Source: Anaerolineae bacterium (GTDB lineage: Bacteria > Chloroflexota > Anaerolineae > B4-G1 > SLSP01). Taken from it: a stretch of DNA of 36,056 bases. Below the pieces are notes generated by a model that was given only the letters and a program-made list of their open reading frames with translations, had not been told where the DNA came from and searched no databases. Positions 25,501 through 33,322 of the stretch are shown here, in pieces. The stretch spans positions 1 through 36,056 of the forward strand of contig JAFGFI010000335.1 in the NCBI GenBank assembly GCA_016931185.1, given 5' to 3'. The first letter of the stretch is position 1; each line of letters begins with the position of its first letter. The translations under genes and the position numbers were made by a program.

Positions 25501-25716
25501 GCCGGCGAGGTATTTGATATAGTAGTCCGTTGGAATGTTTCAGCTTTGGCGCGTCAATTGCAGGCTACTGACGCGGAAGTTCCGCATTGGTACGGTGCCT
25601 TTGATATTGGCACTTCTGCTACAACGCCCGATGATTTGGGATTTGTGGAAGTGGATATTGCCGCTACCCCCTCAGCAATGAGTTATATTTACTTGCCTTT
25701 GGTAGTGAAGTATTAA
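22537..25716 (+). CDS. Secreted subtilisin-like serine protease (S8) with PA domain
   Basis: The 1059-residue pre-pro-protein has a signal peptide (1-26) and an I9-like propeptide (about 45-150). The S8 catalytic domain has D196 (FDSGINTDHP), H264 (RGHGSG), oxyanion N372 (SSNSGP) and S612 (GVSPATPHV; the usual GTSMATP is altered at two places). A PA insert (about 455-555, VICDRGQNARTDKG) lies between N372 and S612. Beyond ~690 are beta-rich domains, one resembling a pre-peptidase C-terminal domain with an aspartate-rich DYNSDGSL loop. It ends YIYLPLVVKY, a YLPLV-type tail seen on many Chloroflexota exported proteins. AGAAGGAGAT before the ATG is a strong ribosome binding site. It has more GGT, GTT and GCT codons than its neighbours, consistent with high expression or transfer. 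A terminator follows. Confidence 0.95.
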   Translation: MKVMFSKLLAIVAVLAMVLPISALASPNAPQALDVGAELVTPVKEEATTYIVYFDKPALPSYKGDIAGLKATSIASTGAQKLDLNSSASRTYRTHLINEQAQFLMNTAEVLGRQVEVLFQYQLAINGMAIKVNAAEANKIAQLDGVMAIVPDWEEYEQTDHGPWWINADQLWDGSAMTGMSVPGTKGEGIIVAVFDSGINTDHPSFADIGGDGYDHENPLGTGNYLGFCHPSHERYDEVAGLCNDKVIGLWSGDEDPVEDYRGHGSGMAAIAVGNVLTAVVHSVNDPTAVVTRNISGVAPHANLVSYNIENVLGTGSASVAVVVAACEQAIADQVDMINYSYGGGTATPWLAAQHWLNIYAAGILAVTGSSNSGPGFATVENPGAAPWIFTTGNTSHNRMLKVQLTGMSGLDDITGKAFSRGYGPAPIVYAGWYSGTVIPDPNSTFTITMDYDTARLCLYPFPAGTFNGEIVICDRGQNARTDKGANVLAGGAGGYVLANAEADSASLNGDAHFLPAIHITYEDGVALKTWLGDGPSTPPLTGTLSGVIMDVNDAYGDIVVSSSGRGPNNPLAQDVIKPDVTSPGLDILTADQTDHNNPTSYPEFDFGTGVSPATPHVIGLAAMLKVVHPEWTAGQLRAALMTTAVNHDTILKEDGATPADPFDYGAGRIDGARAVRAGLVLDETAANYQAANPAVGGDPTTLNIPSFGNAQCAGMCQWTRTLKSSLTMTETWTLVADDTSGMALSFDPVTFTLAPGATQKVVVTANVVGLPTDAWLFGGITFTPASTTTVSAYFPVAVQPAFSRVPASVVEDTARGSSTISVQSSISVTDLTLRAYGLTQATLTEEYVHEDLTNGNLFDGFGNPISGTFFVTVTTPITVGTHARLVAEVITTTSPDLDMFIIADYNSDGSLNAYACQSATGATLEYCSISASDLVTNTTYYILIQNFTSSRVMSGTVMLPDRVILATALVPAEDVGNMTLTGPASVNAGEVFDIVVRWNVSALARQLQATDAEVPHWYGAFDIGTSATTPDDLGFVEVDIAATPSAMSYIYLPLVVKY

Positions 25717-25777
25717 TTGCTCATTACAGGAGTTGTAATTAGTTCTTGTAATGATCTTTCTCCAGGCTTTTGAATTG

Positions 25778-25812
25778 AAAAAACCGGAATTTTACTAAAA
25801 TTCCGGTTTTTT
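25778..25812 (+). terminator. Terminator hairpin after the subtilase gene
   Basis: AAAAAACCGGAATTTT (25778-25793) pairs exactly with 25797-25812 across loop ACT. The 16-bp stem ends in a T run, a good intrinsic terminator, and the A run allows action on the other strand too. Confidence 0.9.
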
Positions 25813-25885
25813 CTGTTTAGGTTTGTGTGTAATTATTGGGGTTGTGGTATGATAAGGGCATTTTCACACTAAGGGAGTGGAAGTT

Positions 25886-26962
25886 ATGGATCAAAATGCT
25901 TATCAGCGCCTGGCAACGCGGCTGGACGCGCTGCCCGATGGGTTTCCACCCACACAAGATGGGTCGGAGTTACGGTTGTTGGCGAAGTTGTTCACACCGG
26001 AAGAAGCAGACCTCGCGGCGCAGTTACGCCTGACGTTGGAGACGCCCGCGCAGCTTGCAGAACGGATCGGCGGAGATGCAAAGGTCCTGCGCAAACAGTT
26101 AAAGGCAATGGCAAAACGGGGCTTAATCGCAGTAGGGCGCGCGGAGGAGGGTCTGGGTTACGGCTTACTGCCCTTTGTCGTCGGTATCTATGAGATGCAG
26201 AATGAAACGCTGGATGAGGAACTGGCCCGTTTGTTTGAGGACTACTACCAGCAAGCGTTCACTCAGGCATTGGAGGTGCAGCCGCAGGTTCATCGTGTGG
26301 TGCCTATTGGCGAGACGGTGCAGGCCGGGATGGAGATTCGCCCCTTTGAGAGTGCGTCGGAGATCGTGAACCGTTCCCAGTCATGGGGGGTGATCGATTG
26401 TATCTGTCGTAAACAGAAGGCGTTGATTGGCGATCCATGTGACCATCCACTGGATGTCTGTATGGTACTGAGTGATTATCCGGGTGCATTTGACGGCAGT
26501 CACGATGTCCGTGTGTTGACCCGGGAGGAGGCATTGGCTACTCTGCGCCGCGCGGCGGAGGCGGGATTAGTTCATTCGGTGAGCAATAACCGTCAGGGGA
26601 CGTGGTATATTTGCAATTGTTGCACGTGCGCGTGTGGTATCCTACGTGGCATGGCCGAGATGGGGATTGCCAATGTGGTGGCGCGCTCGGCTTTCGTCAA
26701 CCAGGTGCATGAGGACCTGTGTACCGGCTGTGGCGTGTGTGTGGAACTATGCCAGTTTGGCGCGCTCTCGGTAGCGGGTGTCGCTCAAGTGGATAGCATG
26801 CGCTGTGTTGGCTGTGGTGTGTGTACATTTGCCTGTCCCCAGGGTGCGCTGTACCTGGTGCGCCGTCCAGAAGAAGAGATATTGTCTGTTCCGCCCACGC
26901 AAATGGATTGGCGCATTGAACGCGCTGCTGCCCGGGGATTGGATCTAGGGGAAGTGCTATGA
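25886..26962 (+). CDS. Cysteine-rich 4Fe-4S protein with an N-terminal helix-turn-helix-like domain
   Basis: The ATG at 25886 is used because AAGGGAG lies eight bases before it; a GTG at 25877 overlaps that site. The product is 358 residues. Residues about 35-95 look like a winged-helix domain (LTPEEADLAAQLRLTLETPAQLAERIG, then LRKQLKAMAKRGLI). The middle has an unusual set of cysteines: C172, C174, C185, C192, then C243, C245, C246, C248 and C250 (CNCCTCACG). Two classical 4Fe-4S ferredoxin motifs follow: C279-C282-C285-C289 and C307-C310-C313-C317. Proteins of this layout are annotated only as 4Fe-4S binding proteins. It is probably a cytoplasmic electron carrier, redox sensor or reductase component. 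It stands alone between two terminators. Confidence 0.85.
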   Translation: MDQNAYQRLATRLDALPDGFPPTQDGSELRLLAKLFTPEEADLAAQLRLTLETPAQLAERIGGDAKVLRKQLKAMAKRGLIAVGRAEEGLGYGLLPFVVGIYEMQNETLDEELARLFEDYYQQAFTQALEVQPQVHRVVPIGETVQAGMEIRPFESASEIVNRSQSWGVIDCICRKQKALIGDPCDHPLDVCMVLSDYPGAFDGSHDVRVLTREEALATLRRAAEAGLVHSVSNNRQGTWYICNCCTCACGILRGMAEMGIANVVARSAFVNQVHEDLCTGCGVCVELCQFGALSVAGVAQVDSMRCVGCGVCTFACPQGALYLVRRPEEEILSVPPTQMDWRIERAAARGLDLGEVL

Positions 26963-27007
26963 GCGCTTAGCCTCAGTGGTAATCAGTCCCGGGTTAAAAT
27001 CGCAGGG

Positions 27008-27063
27008 CTAAACACACAAAGCCCTTCGGATGGAATCTTAGCCCGAAGGGCTTTGTGCGTTTA
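27008..27063. terminator. Bidirectional terminator between convergent genes
   Basis: A 22-base arm starting CTAAACACACAAAGC (27008-27029) pairs, with one mismatch, with 27042-27063. The stem contains AAAGCCCTTCGG / CCGAAGGGCTTT. The right arm includes the TAA stop of the convergent PocR kinase gene. Confidence 0.8.
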
Positions 27064-30000
27064 GCGTGAAGGTTTTGGCCCGGCATCTTCGTCGCTCAAT
27101 AACTGCGCCAGCAAATGGGACAACTGCTCCATATCCAGAGGTTTGAACATCCATCCGGCCAGGCCCTGCGCCTGCAGGCTCCGGAGTTCATTTTCCATCG
27201 GGTGACCGCTCAACAGCACCAGCGGCGATGTCAGTCCTAGCTGCCGCATCGTGTAGAACAATGCTTGCCCACCCATCTCCGGCATTACCAGGTCACTCAC
27301 GACCAATGCAATCTCGCCCGCGCTCTGTTGCAAGATTTTCAGCGCCTCTCGCCCATTGGCTGCTTCTCGCACCCGATAGTTGAGCAGGCTCAGGTTATCC
27401 ATTAGGGCTTGCCGTAAGGTGGCGTTATCCTCAACGACCAAAATGGTTTCTCCTTGTCCTTGAACAAGAGCCTGGATGTCACCGATCCGCGCTTTGGGTG
27501 GGGGCGTCAGCAAGACGGGTAGGTAAACACTGAACGTTGTTCCTTTCTCAACCCTTGTCATCACATCAATGTGACCTTCGTGTTGTTTTACGATGCCATA
27601 CACCTGCGATAATCCCAGCCCCGTTCCTTGCCCAGGCGCTTTGGTAGTGAAAAATGGCTCAAAGATGTAAGGCAGTACATCGGGAGAAATCCCGCTGCCG
27701 GTATCTGTCACCGTTATGCGTACCCACTCCCCATCTGATACCTCACCGCAAGTCACACATCTGACCTTGTCTGTCTCAGTCGTATTGGATAAAACGATGC
27801 GCAGTTTTCCCCCTTTCGGCATCGCATCTCGCGCATTGACTGCCAGGTTCATAATGACCTGCTGTATACGTACCAAGTCGGCATTAACGATGTATTCGTC
27901 CGGCTCGTAATCCAGTCTCAGCTCAATGTCTTCCGGCAAAGTACGTTCCAACAGCTTGCACTGTTCTTTCAAAAGTGGTAATAGATCGAGGGGTTGCCGT
28001 TCAAGTACTGACTTCCGGCTGAAATCAAGAATCTGCTGAATTAATCGGGTTGCGTGCCATGCTTGTTGATCGATAACCGTTATGCGCTCTTGAACGTGTT
28101 CCGGCAGCCCCTCGACCCGCGCGATCATCTGGGCGTAAAGAACGATAATAGCCATAATGTTGTTAAAGTCGTGGGCGATGCCGGCGGCCAGTTGACCCAC
28201 TGCTGCCATCCGTTCCTGTCGCTGAAGCTGTTCTTGTATTTCTCGTGCCTGGGTTACATCGTTGATGACCAATACCCATTGTTCCCGCCCGCGATCGTTG
28301 TTCATCGGGCGAGCAATAACCTCGAATATGCACTGATCGAACTTGACTTCGTGCCATAACCCCTTAGTAGCCGGTGAAGTGAGCAATTCGGTCAGGGAAC
28401 GGTTGCCCAGGTGGGTGAGAGTATCCCCTACCTTTGCACCCGCCAGGGTGACCAGTAACTTCTCGGCTATTGGATTGGCTTGTACAACCCGGCCCTTGGC
28501 ATCCAACAACAACACACCTTCGGGGACGGTGGCAAGGATCTGTTGTAATTCCTGTGCCTGTTCGCGAATTTGAGCTGCCAGGTATTCACGCTCCTCTTCC
28601 GCGTGTCTGCGCTCAGTTATGTCCACCAATACGGCGACATTGCCATTGATCTGGCCCTCAGCATCATGCAGGGGGGAGGCATAGATGCTGTAATCAATGG
28701 GGGTGCCATCGCGCCTCTGTCGCCGCACTTCCACGCCATCTAGGGTCTTGCCACTGCGTATCCATTCTCGGAAGCGACTGAATTCTTCCCGGCTTTCCAC
28801 CGGAACGCTGGGGAGCAGGTGACCCATAGCCTCCTGGGCGCTCCAACCGAGCATCTTCTCAGCCGCCGGATTCCACATCATTTGCACATTTCCATCCAGA
28901 TCCAGACCAATGATGGCTGTCGGCGCAGCCTCAATAATGGCTCGCAGCAGATCGTTGGAATGTTGCAATTCTCTCTCGGCTTGCTTCCGCTCTTGCTCCT
29001 GCCGATCTCTTTGCAGTCTGGCATTAAGGATGGGTGAGATATAACCGGTAATAGCCTCCAGTAATTCCTTGTCCCTTTCAGTGTAACCTCGTTCGTTATT
29101 GGCCACTGAAATTAGCCCAATGGTCTCGTTTCCAAAGACAATTGGCGTCGTCAGAAAATGATCAATGTGGACGTGACCCTCTGGTGTATGAAAGGGGCCA
29201 TCAGAATAAAGAGCTATCTTTTCTCTGATGGCTCTCCCCCAAAGGCTTTTCCCCCACGTATCCTGCGGAAAAATGATGGATTTGTCGGGCACCTGACATT
29301 CGCCCCAGATTTCTCTGGTCATGCTGGGAATGACGAGATCGCCGCTTGCCGCGATGTATCCAAAAATGCCGAATTTGCTTTTCATTACCTGAAGCACAAT
29401 TGCCAAGACTTCCCCATACATCTCTTCGTCGGGAATGGTGAGAAAGATATTGGCAATCTGATTCTGAATCGTTTTATCGTGTTCTGATTGTCGCAATTTC
29501 TCTTCCGCGTGCTTGCGCTCTTCTAGTGCGTTGGCAAGTTTGACGTTGCTATAACTCAAATTGCCGATCATTTCCGCAAAGGTAGTATAGAAGGACATTG
29601 CGGTATTGACTTTTTCCTGACTCCATCGTGGTACCCGGTCAAGTGCTGCTATGTATTCCTGTTCATTGAAGCCGTACCGGTGAGCCTGTTGGCGGAAGGT
29701 TTCATAATCCGGTGCTTCGTCATCGAACAAAAACTGCCCCAGGAAAATGTTACCCATATGCTTGTTACCTAGCATGATAGGTGTAGCTATATCCCACATG
29801 TTGTTTTTGCACCGATACTGTTTGAAAGTGCCTGCCGGCACGTCGCGGCTGAGTTCAAGATCGCTTTCGATGCACAATTGGCAGGATTCGGGGTTGACGC
29901 GATGGAATTTAGTGCAAATATCTTGCCAGCCGGTTCCTACCAATACCTTGCCATGAAGATCAATGATGCCGATACCAACGTGGGTCAACTGGTAAAATTT

Positions 30001-30207
30001 ATCCATCAACTTTTGAATCTTTGCGCTGTCAATAATATCGGAAAGTTCCAACATGTTGATATCTGTTTCGGGGGACAGGATGGTATCAAGTTTGCGTCGA
30101 ATGTGCCGTTCACTTTCTCGTAACGCCTTCTCCGCCCGTTTGCGTTTGGCGATTTCTTTTTTTAATCTGGCATGAACCTGCTCTAATTCTGAGGTATGCT
30201 TCACCAT
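27061..30207 (-). CDS. Hybrid sensor histidine kinase with PocR, GAF, two PAS, HisKA, HATPase and receiver
   Basis: The 1048-residue protein has no signal peptide or membrane helix, so it is cytoplasmic. A short coiled coil (1-35) precedes a PocR domain (about 60-225) with conserved Cys (CTKFHR, ESCQLC, YRCKNN) and the block GNIFLGQF. Then come GAF (about 245-400), PAS (about 410-535), PAS (about 545-650), HisKA with H679 in AHDFNN, HATPase (about 780-890) and a receiver with D972 in VVSDLVMP. PocR domains sense small molecules such as 1,2-propanediol in PocR itself. From the second PAS domain on, the sequence is strikingly similar to the Reg_prop kinase at 13887-18323. Between the ATPase N and G boxes it has a CVTCGE insert. 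There is no DNA-binding domain. Confidence 0.95.
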   Translation of the reverse strand: MVKHTSELEQVHARLKKEIAKRKRAEKALRESERHIRRKLDTILSPETDINMLELSDIIDSAKIQKLMDKFYQLTHVGIGIIDLHGKVLVGTGWQDICTKFHRVNPESCQLCIESDLELSRDVPAGTFKQYRCKNNMWDIATPIMLGNKHMGNIFLGQFLFDDEAPDYETFRQQAHRYGFNEQEYIAALDRVPRWSQEKVNTAMSFYTTFAEMIGNLSYSNVKLANALEERKHAEEKLRQSEHDKTIQNQIANIFLTIPDEEMYGEVLAIVLQVMKSKFGIFGYIAASGDLVIPSMTREIWGECQVPDKSIIFPQDTWGKSLWGRAIREKIALYSDGPFHTPEGHVHIDHFLTTPIVFGNETIGLISVANNERGYTERDKELLEAITGYISPILNARLQRDRQEQERKQAERELQHSNDLLRAIIEAAPTAIIGLDLDGNVQMMWNPAAEKMLGWSAQEAMGHLLPSVPVESREEFSRFREWIRSGKTLDGVEVRRQRRDGTPIDYSIYASPLHDAEGQINGNVAVLVDITERRHAEEEREYLAAQIREQAQELQQILATVPEGVLLLDAKGRVVQANPIAEKLLVTLAGAKVGDTLTHLGNRSLTELLTSPATKGLWHEVKFDQCIFEVIARPMNNDRGREQWVLVINDVTQAREIQEQLQRQERMAAVGQLAAGIAHDFNNIMAIIVLYAQMIARVEGLPEHVQERITVIDQQAWHATRLIQQILDFSRKSVLERQPLDLLPLLKEQCKLLERTLPEDIELRLDYEPDEYIVNADLVRIQQVIMNLAVNARDAMPKGGKLRIVLSNTTETDKVRCVTCGEVSDGEWVRITVTDTGSGISPDVLPYIFEPFFTTKAPGQGTGLGLSQVYGIVKQHEGHIDVMTRVEKGTTFSVYLPVLLTPPPKARIGDIQALVQGQGETILVVEDNATLRQALMDNLSLLNYRVREAANGREALKILQQSAGEIALVVSDLVMPEMGGQALFYTMRQLGLTSPLVLLSGHPMENELRSLQAQGLAGWMFKPLDMEQLSHLLAQLLSDEDAGPKPSR

Positions 30208-30375
30208 GTGTCTCTCCCAATTTCTGTTGCCTTCTCAAGCTGTCGGGTCAGATCTAGGATACGCGGGTGCTTGGTAACCCGCGTCAGTACTTCCTCGGGT
30301 TGCAAGGGTGGAGTCAATTATGCATTATCAGTATAATTAGGATAGTATCGTTTGTCATCTCTGTCAAGCTGTAAG

Positions 30376-30594
30376 GGGTGAGCGTCAAAGTTTCGCAAGT
30401 GCGATTTTTCTTCCGGGAAGCTACGGGGCTGCCACTGCGTGCTTCCCGGAAGGTTGTTGTTAACAAAACCTTCCGGGAAGTACACTCATCTGGAACAGAA
30501 CAGGAGGTTTCGGTTTGGCTAAGGGCTGATTTTAGAGAGCTGGGCGGAACTTCCCGGAAGGAAGACGTTCCCTGCGAAAAAGTGACGCCCACCC
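30376..30594 (+). mobile_element. 219-bp MITE-like element, full copy (copy B)
   Basis: The terminal inverted repeats are 30376-30397 (core GCGTCAAAGTTTCGCA) and 30573-30594 (core TGCGAAAAAGTGACGC). The interior has four copies of the palindrome CTTCCGGGAAG or its complement; the middle two form a long hairpin. About 170 bases match copy A at 1-182 in the opposite orientation. No reading frame of note. Confidence 0.75.
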
Positions 30595-30604
30595 AAGTTG
30601 TAAC

Positions 30605-30622
30605 CGCGCTTTCCATAGCGCG
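30605..30622 (+). repeat. 18-bp palindromic repeat, copy 2
   Basis: CGCGCTTTCCATAGCGCG, identical to copy 1, lies 10 bases beyond the right end of the MITE-like element. Confidence 0.8.
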
Positions 30623-30844
30623 TTGTCTGTAACTCGGATGACACAATCCTGAATTGTCAGTCAAAGAGTACGAATACACAAATATGTGTTGTCGCGCTCA
30701 AAAATGATAAAGTCTTAGTCCTACGTTGGATACATTGACAAATGTCCTTGCCGGACTATAATTTGTGGCGTTGTGTGTCTCGTTTTTGTACTGGCAAAGC
30801 CAACGGGTAATGCATAACGTATTACGTTTCGCGCAGGAGTTTTT

Positions 30845-32218
30845 ATGGAAAGACGTACACTTATCTATTTTGTCTTGATTTTGTTGTTGGCCGCAGTGAG
30901 TACCTATCTGGTGGTGCCAAGTCAGTACCCTGATTGGGTGACGGATGCCTTTTTCTGGCAATCTGAGCGCGCGCGCGATTTGGCGTTTCGCCTGGGGTTG
31001 GATTTACAGGGGGGACTGCAAGTGTTGCTTGTCTCAGATATGCCGGATGGACAGGCCCCAGATGCGGGGGAGTTAGCGACTGCCCGCAGTATCGTTGAGC
31101 GGCGTGTGAACGCCCTGGGATTGACAGAACCGGTAGTTCAAATTCAGGGTACGCAGCGGATTGTGGTGGAAATTCCGGGGATCGATGATCCTGCCCAGGC
31201 AGTGGAAACTATCCGCGAGACCGCATTGCTGGAATTCGTGGAACCACCATCAGGCTATCCGGTGGAGATGTTGATGCCCGGACAAACGGTTGTCACCGAT
31301 TATGGGGTGGCGGATACGAGTACTCTGACCACTACCGATGTTTTTCACACCATCTTGACGGGGGCAAACTTAAACACTGCGTTTTCTATGCAGGATACGA
31401 ACACTTCGTTGCCCGTGGTGGCGTTTAAACTGGAGTCAGAGGGGAGCACGATCTTTGCCGACTATACCGCGGCGCATATCGGACAAGCTCTGTGTATTGT
31501 CCTGGACAAACAGATACTTTCCTGCCCGACGATTGAGAGTGCGATTCCCGGCGGGGAGGGCGTGATCCAGGGGAATTTCTCCTTTGATACGGCACAGCAA
31601 TTGGCGCTGCAACTACAGTACGGTGCGCTGCCGGTGCCCCTCAAGATCGAGAGTTATAAAGCGATTGGTCCTAGCCTGGGCAATATTTCGGTGGAGAAAA
31701 GTATTCGCGCCGGGGTGGTCGGGTTAGCGGTGGTTTTTCTATTCATGTTGATTTATTACCGTGCCAATGGCCTGGCTGCCGACCTGGCGCTGGCCCTTTA
31801 TGTGTTGTTGAACTTGCTGCTGTATAAGTTGATACCGGTCACGTTGACGCTGCCCGGTATTGCCGGATTCTTACTTTCCGCCGGTATGGCAGTGGATGCC
31901 AATATCCTGGTATTCGAGCGTATGAAAGAGGAGTTGCGGCGCGGTCGTCCCCTGGACCGGGCGGCGGAGACGGGATTTGCGCGCGCGTGGACTTCGGTGC
32001 GTGATTCTAACTTTGCGACGTTGTTGACCTGTGTGATTCTCTTTATCTTCGGCAGCGCGTTTGCTGCCAGCCTGGTGAAGGGTTTTGCCATTACGCTGGC
32101 GTTGGGGACGGTGGTCAACGTGTTCACCGCGATCATTGTGACCCGCACGGTGGTACGGGTGATGATCGGTTTGTTCGGTGAAGGGATACAGCGTAAATCC
32201 TGGTTGTTGGGATTGTAG
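30845..32218 (+). CDS. secD: Protein translocase subunit SecD
   Basis: SecD works with SecF and SecYEG at the cytoplasmic membrane to pull exported proteins across using the proton gradient. The 457-residue protein has an N-terminal membrane helix (about 7-24), the GLDLQGGLQVLL motif, a periplasmic P1-like domain (ARSIVERRVNALGLTEP, VVEIPGI), and five C-terminal membrane helices. The conserved AGMAVDANILVFERMKEELR block lies near residue 345-365. The start has AGGAG five bases upstream. It is 11 bases from secF, a typical secDF operon. The protein is short compared with the ~615-residue E. coli SecD but normal for Gram-positive-like and Chloroflexota forms. Confidence 0.97.
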   Translation: MERRTLIYFVLILLLAAVSTYLVVPSQYPDWVTDAFFWQSERARDLAFRLGLDLQGGLQVLLVSDMPDGQAPDAGELATARSIVERRVNALGLTEPVVQIQGTQRIVVEIPGIDDPAQAVETIRETALLEFVEPPSGYPVEMLMPGQTVVTDYGVADTSTLTTTDVFHTILTGANLNTAFSMQDTNTSLPVVAFKLESEGSTIFADYTAAHIGQALCIVLDKQILSCPTIESAIPGGEGVIQGNFSFDTAQQLALQLQYGALPVPLKIESYKAIGPSLGNISVEKSIRAGVVGLAVVFLFMLIYYRANGLAADLALALYVLLNLLLYKLIPVTLTLPGIAGFLLSAGMAVDANILVFERMKEELRRGRPLDRAAETGFARAWTSVRDSNFATLLTCVILFIFGSAFAASLVKGFAITLALGTVVNVFTAIIVTRTVVRVMIGLFGEGIQRKSWLLGL

Positions 32219-32229
32219 AGGGGATAGCT

Positions 32230-33156
32230 ATGATTAACTTTGTTCAAAAACGAAAACTATTTTTTACCATTGCCGGGGCATTGGTAGTTTTGAGCGTTAT
32301 AGCATTGGGGGTATCGGCGATTTTGTTTGACGGTCAAGCTTTGCGTGTCAGCATTGACTTCAGTGGGGGGACGCTCTTCGTGTTGCAGTTTAAGGAAGCG
32401 GTGACCGAAGACAGCATCCGCGAGGTATTTGTGGAAAACGGGCACGCCGGCCCTATTATTCAGCAACTGGGGGGAGGGGAGGAGAATATGTGGCAGGTGC
32501 GCACGGGGTTTGCGGATACAGACGAGGTGCGCGTAATCCTGGATGCATTAGATGAAAACGCGGGGGCGATTGACCGCACGCTCTCTAACTGGAATATGGT
32601 CGAGCCGACCGTGGGGGCCGAAGTGGCACAACAGGCGGCGCTGGCAGTATTGGTTGCCTCTCTCGCGGTGCTGGCCTTTATCTGGTTCTCATTCCGCAAA
32701 GTTCCCCATCCGTTGCGTTACGGTGTAGTTTCGATTGTGGCGATGTTGGTGAATGTGATTGTGACATTGGGTTTTTACGCGCTTATGGGCATTTTGCAGG
32801 GCTGGGAAGCCGATGCGCTCTTTTTGACCGCGTTGTTGACGGTGATCGGTTTCTCGGTGCAGGATGTTATTGTGGTCTTTGACCGCATCCGCGAAAACAT
32901 CCCCCGTCATCGTAGCGAGCCGTTTGACTTGATTGTGAATCGTAGTGTGATGGAGACAGTTCATCGTTCCCTGGCGACGCAGTTGAACGCGATGTTTGTG
33001 ATGATCGCGATCTTGCTCTTCGGCGGGGCGTCCATCAAATCCTTTGTGGCCGTGATGTTGGTGGGGATGGTCAGTGAAACCTTTACGTCATTGTGTGTCG
33101 CGGTGCCACTGCTGGTGGTATGGGAGCATCGCAGCGCGGTACACGCGACGGCCTGA
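32230..33156 (+). CDS. secF: Protein translocase subunit SecF
   Basis: The 308-residue membrane protein is the partner of SecD. It has an N-terminal helix (about 10-32), the DFSGGTLFVLQF motif, a small periplasmic domain, and five further helices. The hallmark SVQDVIVVFDRIREN is at about 208-222. GAGGGGAT precedes the ATG. It is co-transcribed with secD. After its stop come the 18-bp palindrome and a perfect 40-bp palindrome that probably ends the transcript. Confidence 0.97.
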   Translation: MINFVQKRKLFFTIAGALVVLSVIALGVSAILFDGQALRVSIDFSGGTLFVLQFKEAVTEDSIREVFVENGHAGPIIQQLGGGEENMWQVRTGFADTDEVRVILDALDENAGAIDRTLSNWNMVEPTVGAEVAQQAALAVLVASLAVLAFIWFSFRKVPHPLRYGVVSIVAMLVNVIVTLGFYALMGILQGWEADALFLTALLTVIGFSVQDVIVVFDRIRENIPRHRSEPFDLIVNRSVMETVHRSLATQLNAMFVMIAILLFGGASIKSFVAVMLVGMVSETFTSLCVAVPLLVVWEHRSAVHATA

Positions 33157-33173
33157 TTTTTGATAGCTGTAGC

Positions 33174-33191
33174 CGCGCTTTCCATGGCGCG
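33174..33191 (+). repeat. 18-bp palindromic repeat, copy 3 (one-base variant)
   Basis: CGCGCTTTCCATGGCGCG differs from copies 1 and 2 by a single A-to-G change, and shares the flanks GTAGC and TT with copy 1. No MITE-like element is next to it. Confidence 0.8.
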
Positions 33192-33223
33192 TTCTTCATA
33201 CTAATGTATCTAGGGTTGGGAAT

Positions 33224-33263
33224 ATAAGGGGTGTTTTTTCGAATTCGAAAAAACACCCCTTAT
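33224..33263. terminator. Perfect 40-bp palindrome after secF
   Basis: The half-site ATAAGGGGTGTTTTTTCGAA (33224-33243) is followed directly by its exact complement, centred on GAATTC. As RNA it forms a stem with AU-rich apex; the following TTTTT supports termination of secDF. It is only about 60 bases before the next gene, so it could also act as an operator or cruciform. Confidence 0.7.
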
Positions 33264-33322
33264 TTTTGGGTTTTAGGGTACAATGGATGTGATGTTAAGT
33301 GTAAATTTAACGGAGGTGTAGG

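Larger units (their letters stand above)
30208..30844. other. Intergenic region with a full MITE-like element and palindromic repeat
   Basis: This 637-base gap between the PocR kinase and secD holds the element at 30376-30594, the 18-bp palindrome at 30605-30622, and a few 7-bp-periodic units (ATAACGT, ATTACGT) just before secD. No gene is supported. AGGAG precedes the secD ATG. Confidence 0.6.

Noticed and set aside
26962..27007. tRNA-like fragment with a D-arm-like TAGCCTCAGTGGTA and a GGTTAAAATC resembling a T-loop
   Set aside because: Far too short for a tRNA, no anticodon arm or matching acceptor stem, and it runs into a terminator. Probably chance.
30314..30679. Minus-strand open frame across the MITE-like element
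   Set aside because: It spans terminal inverted repeats and palindromes and has no recognisable protein features; a frame through repeat DNA.
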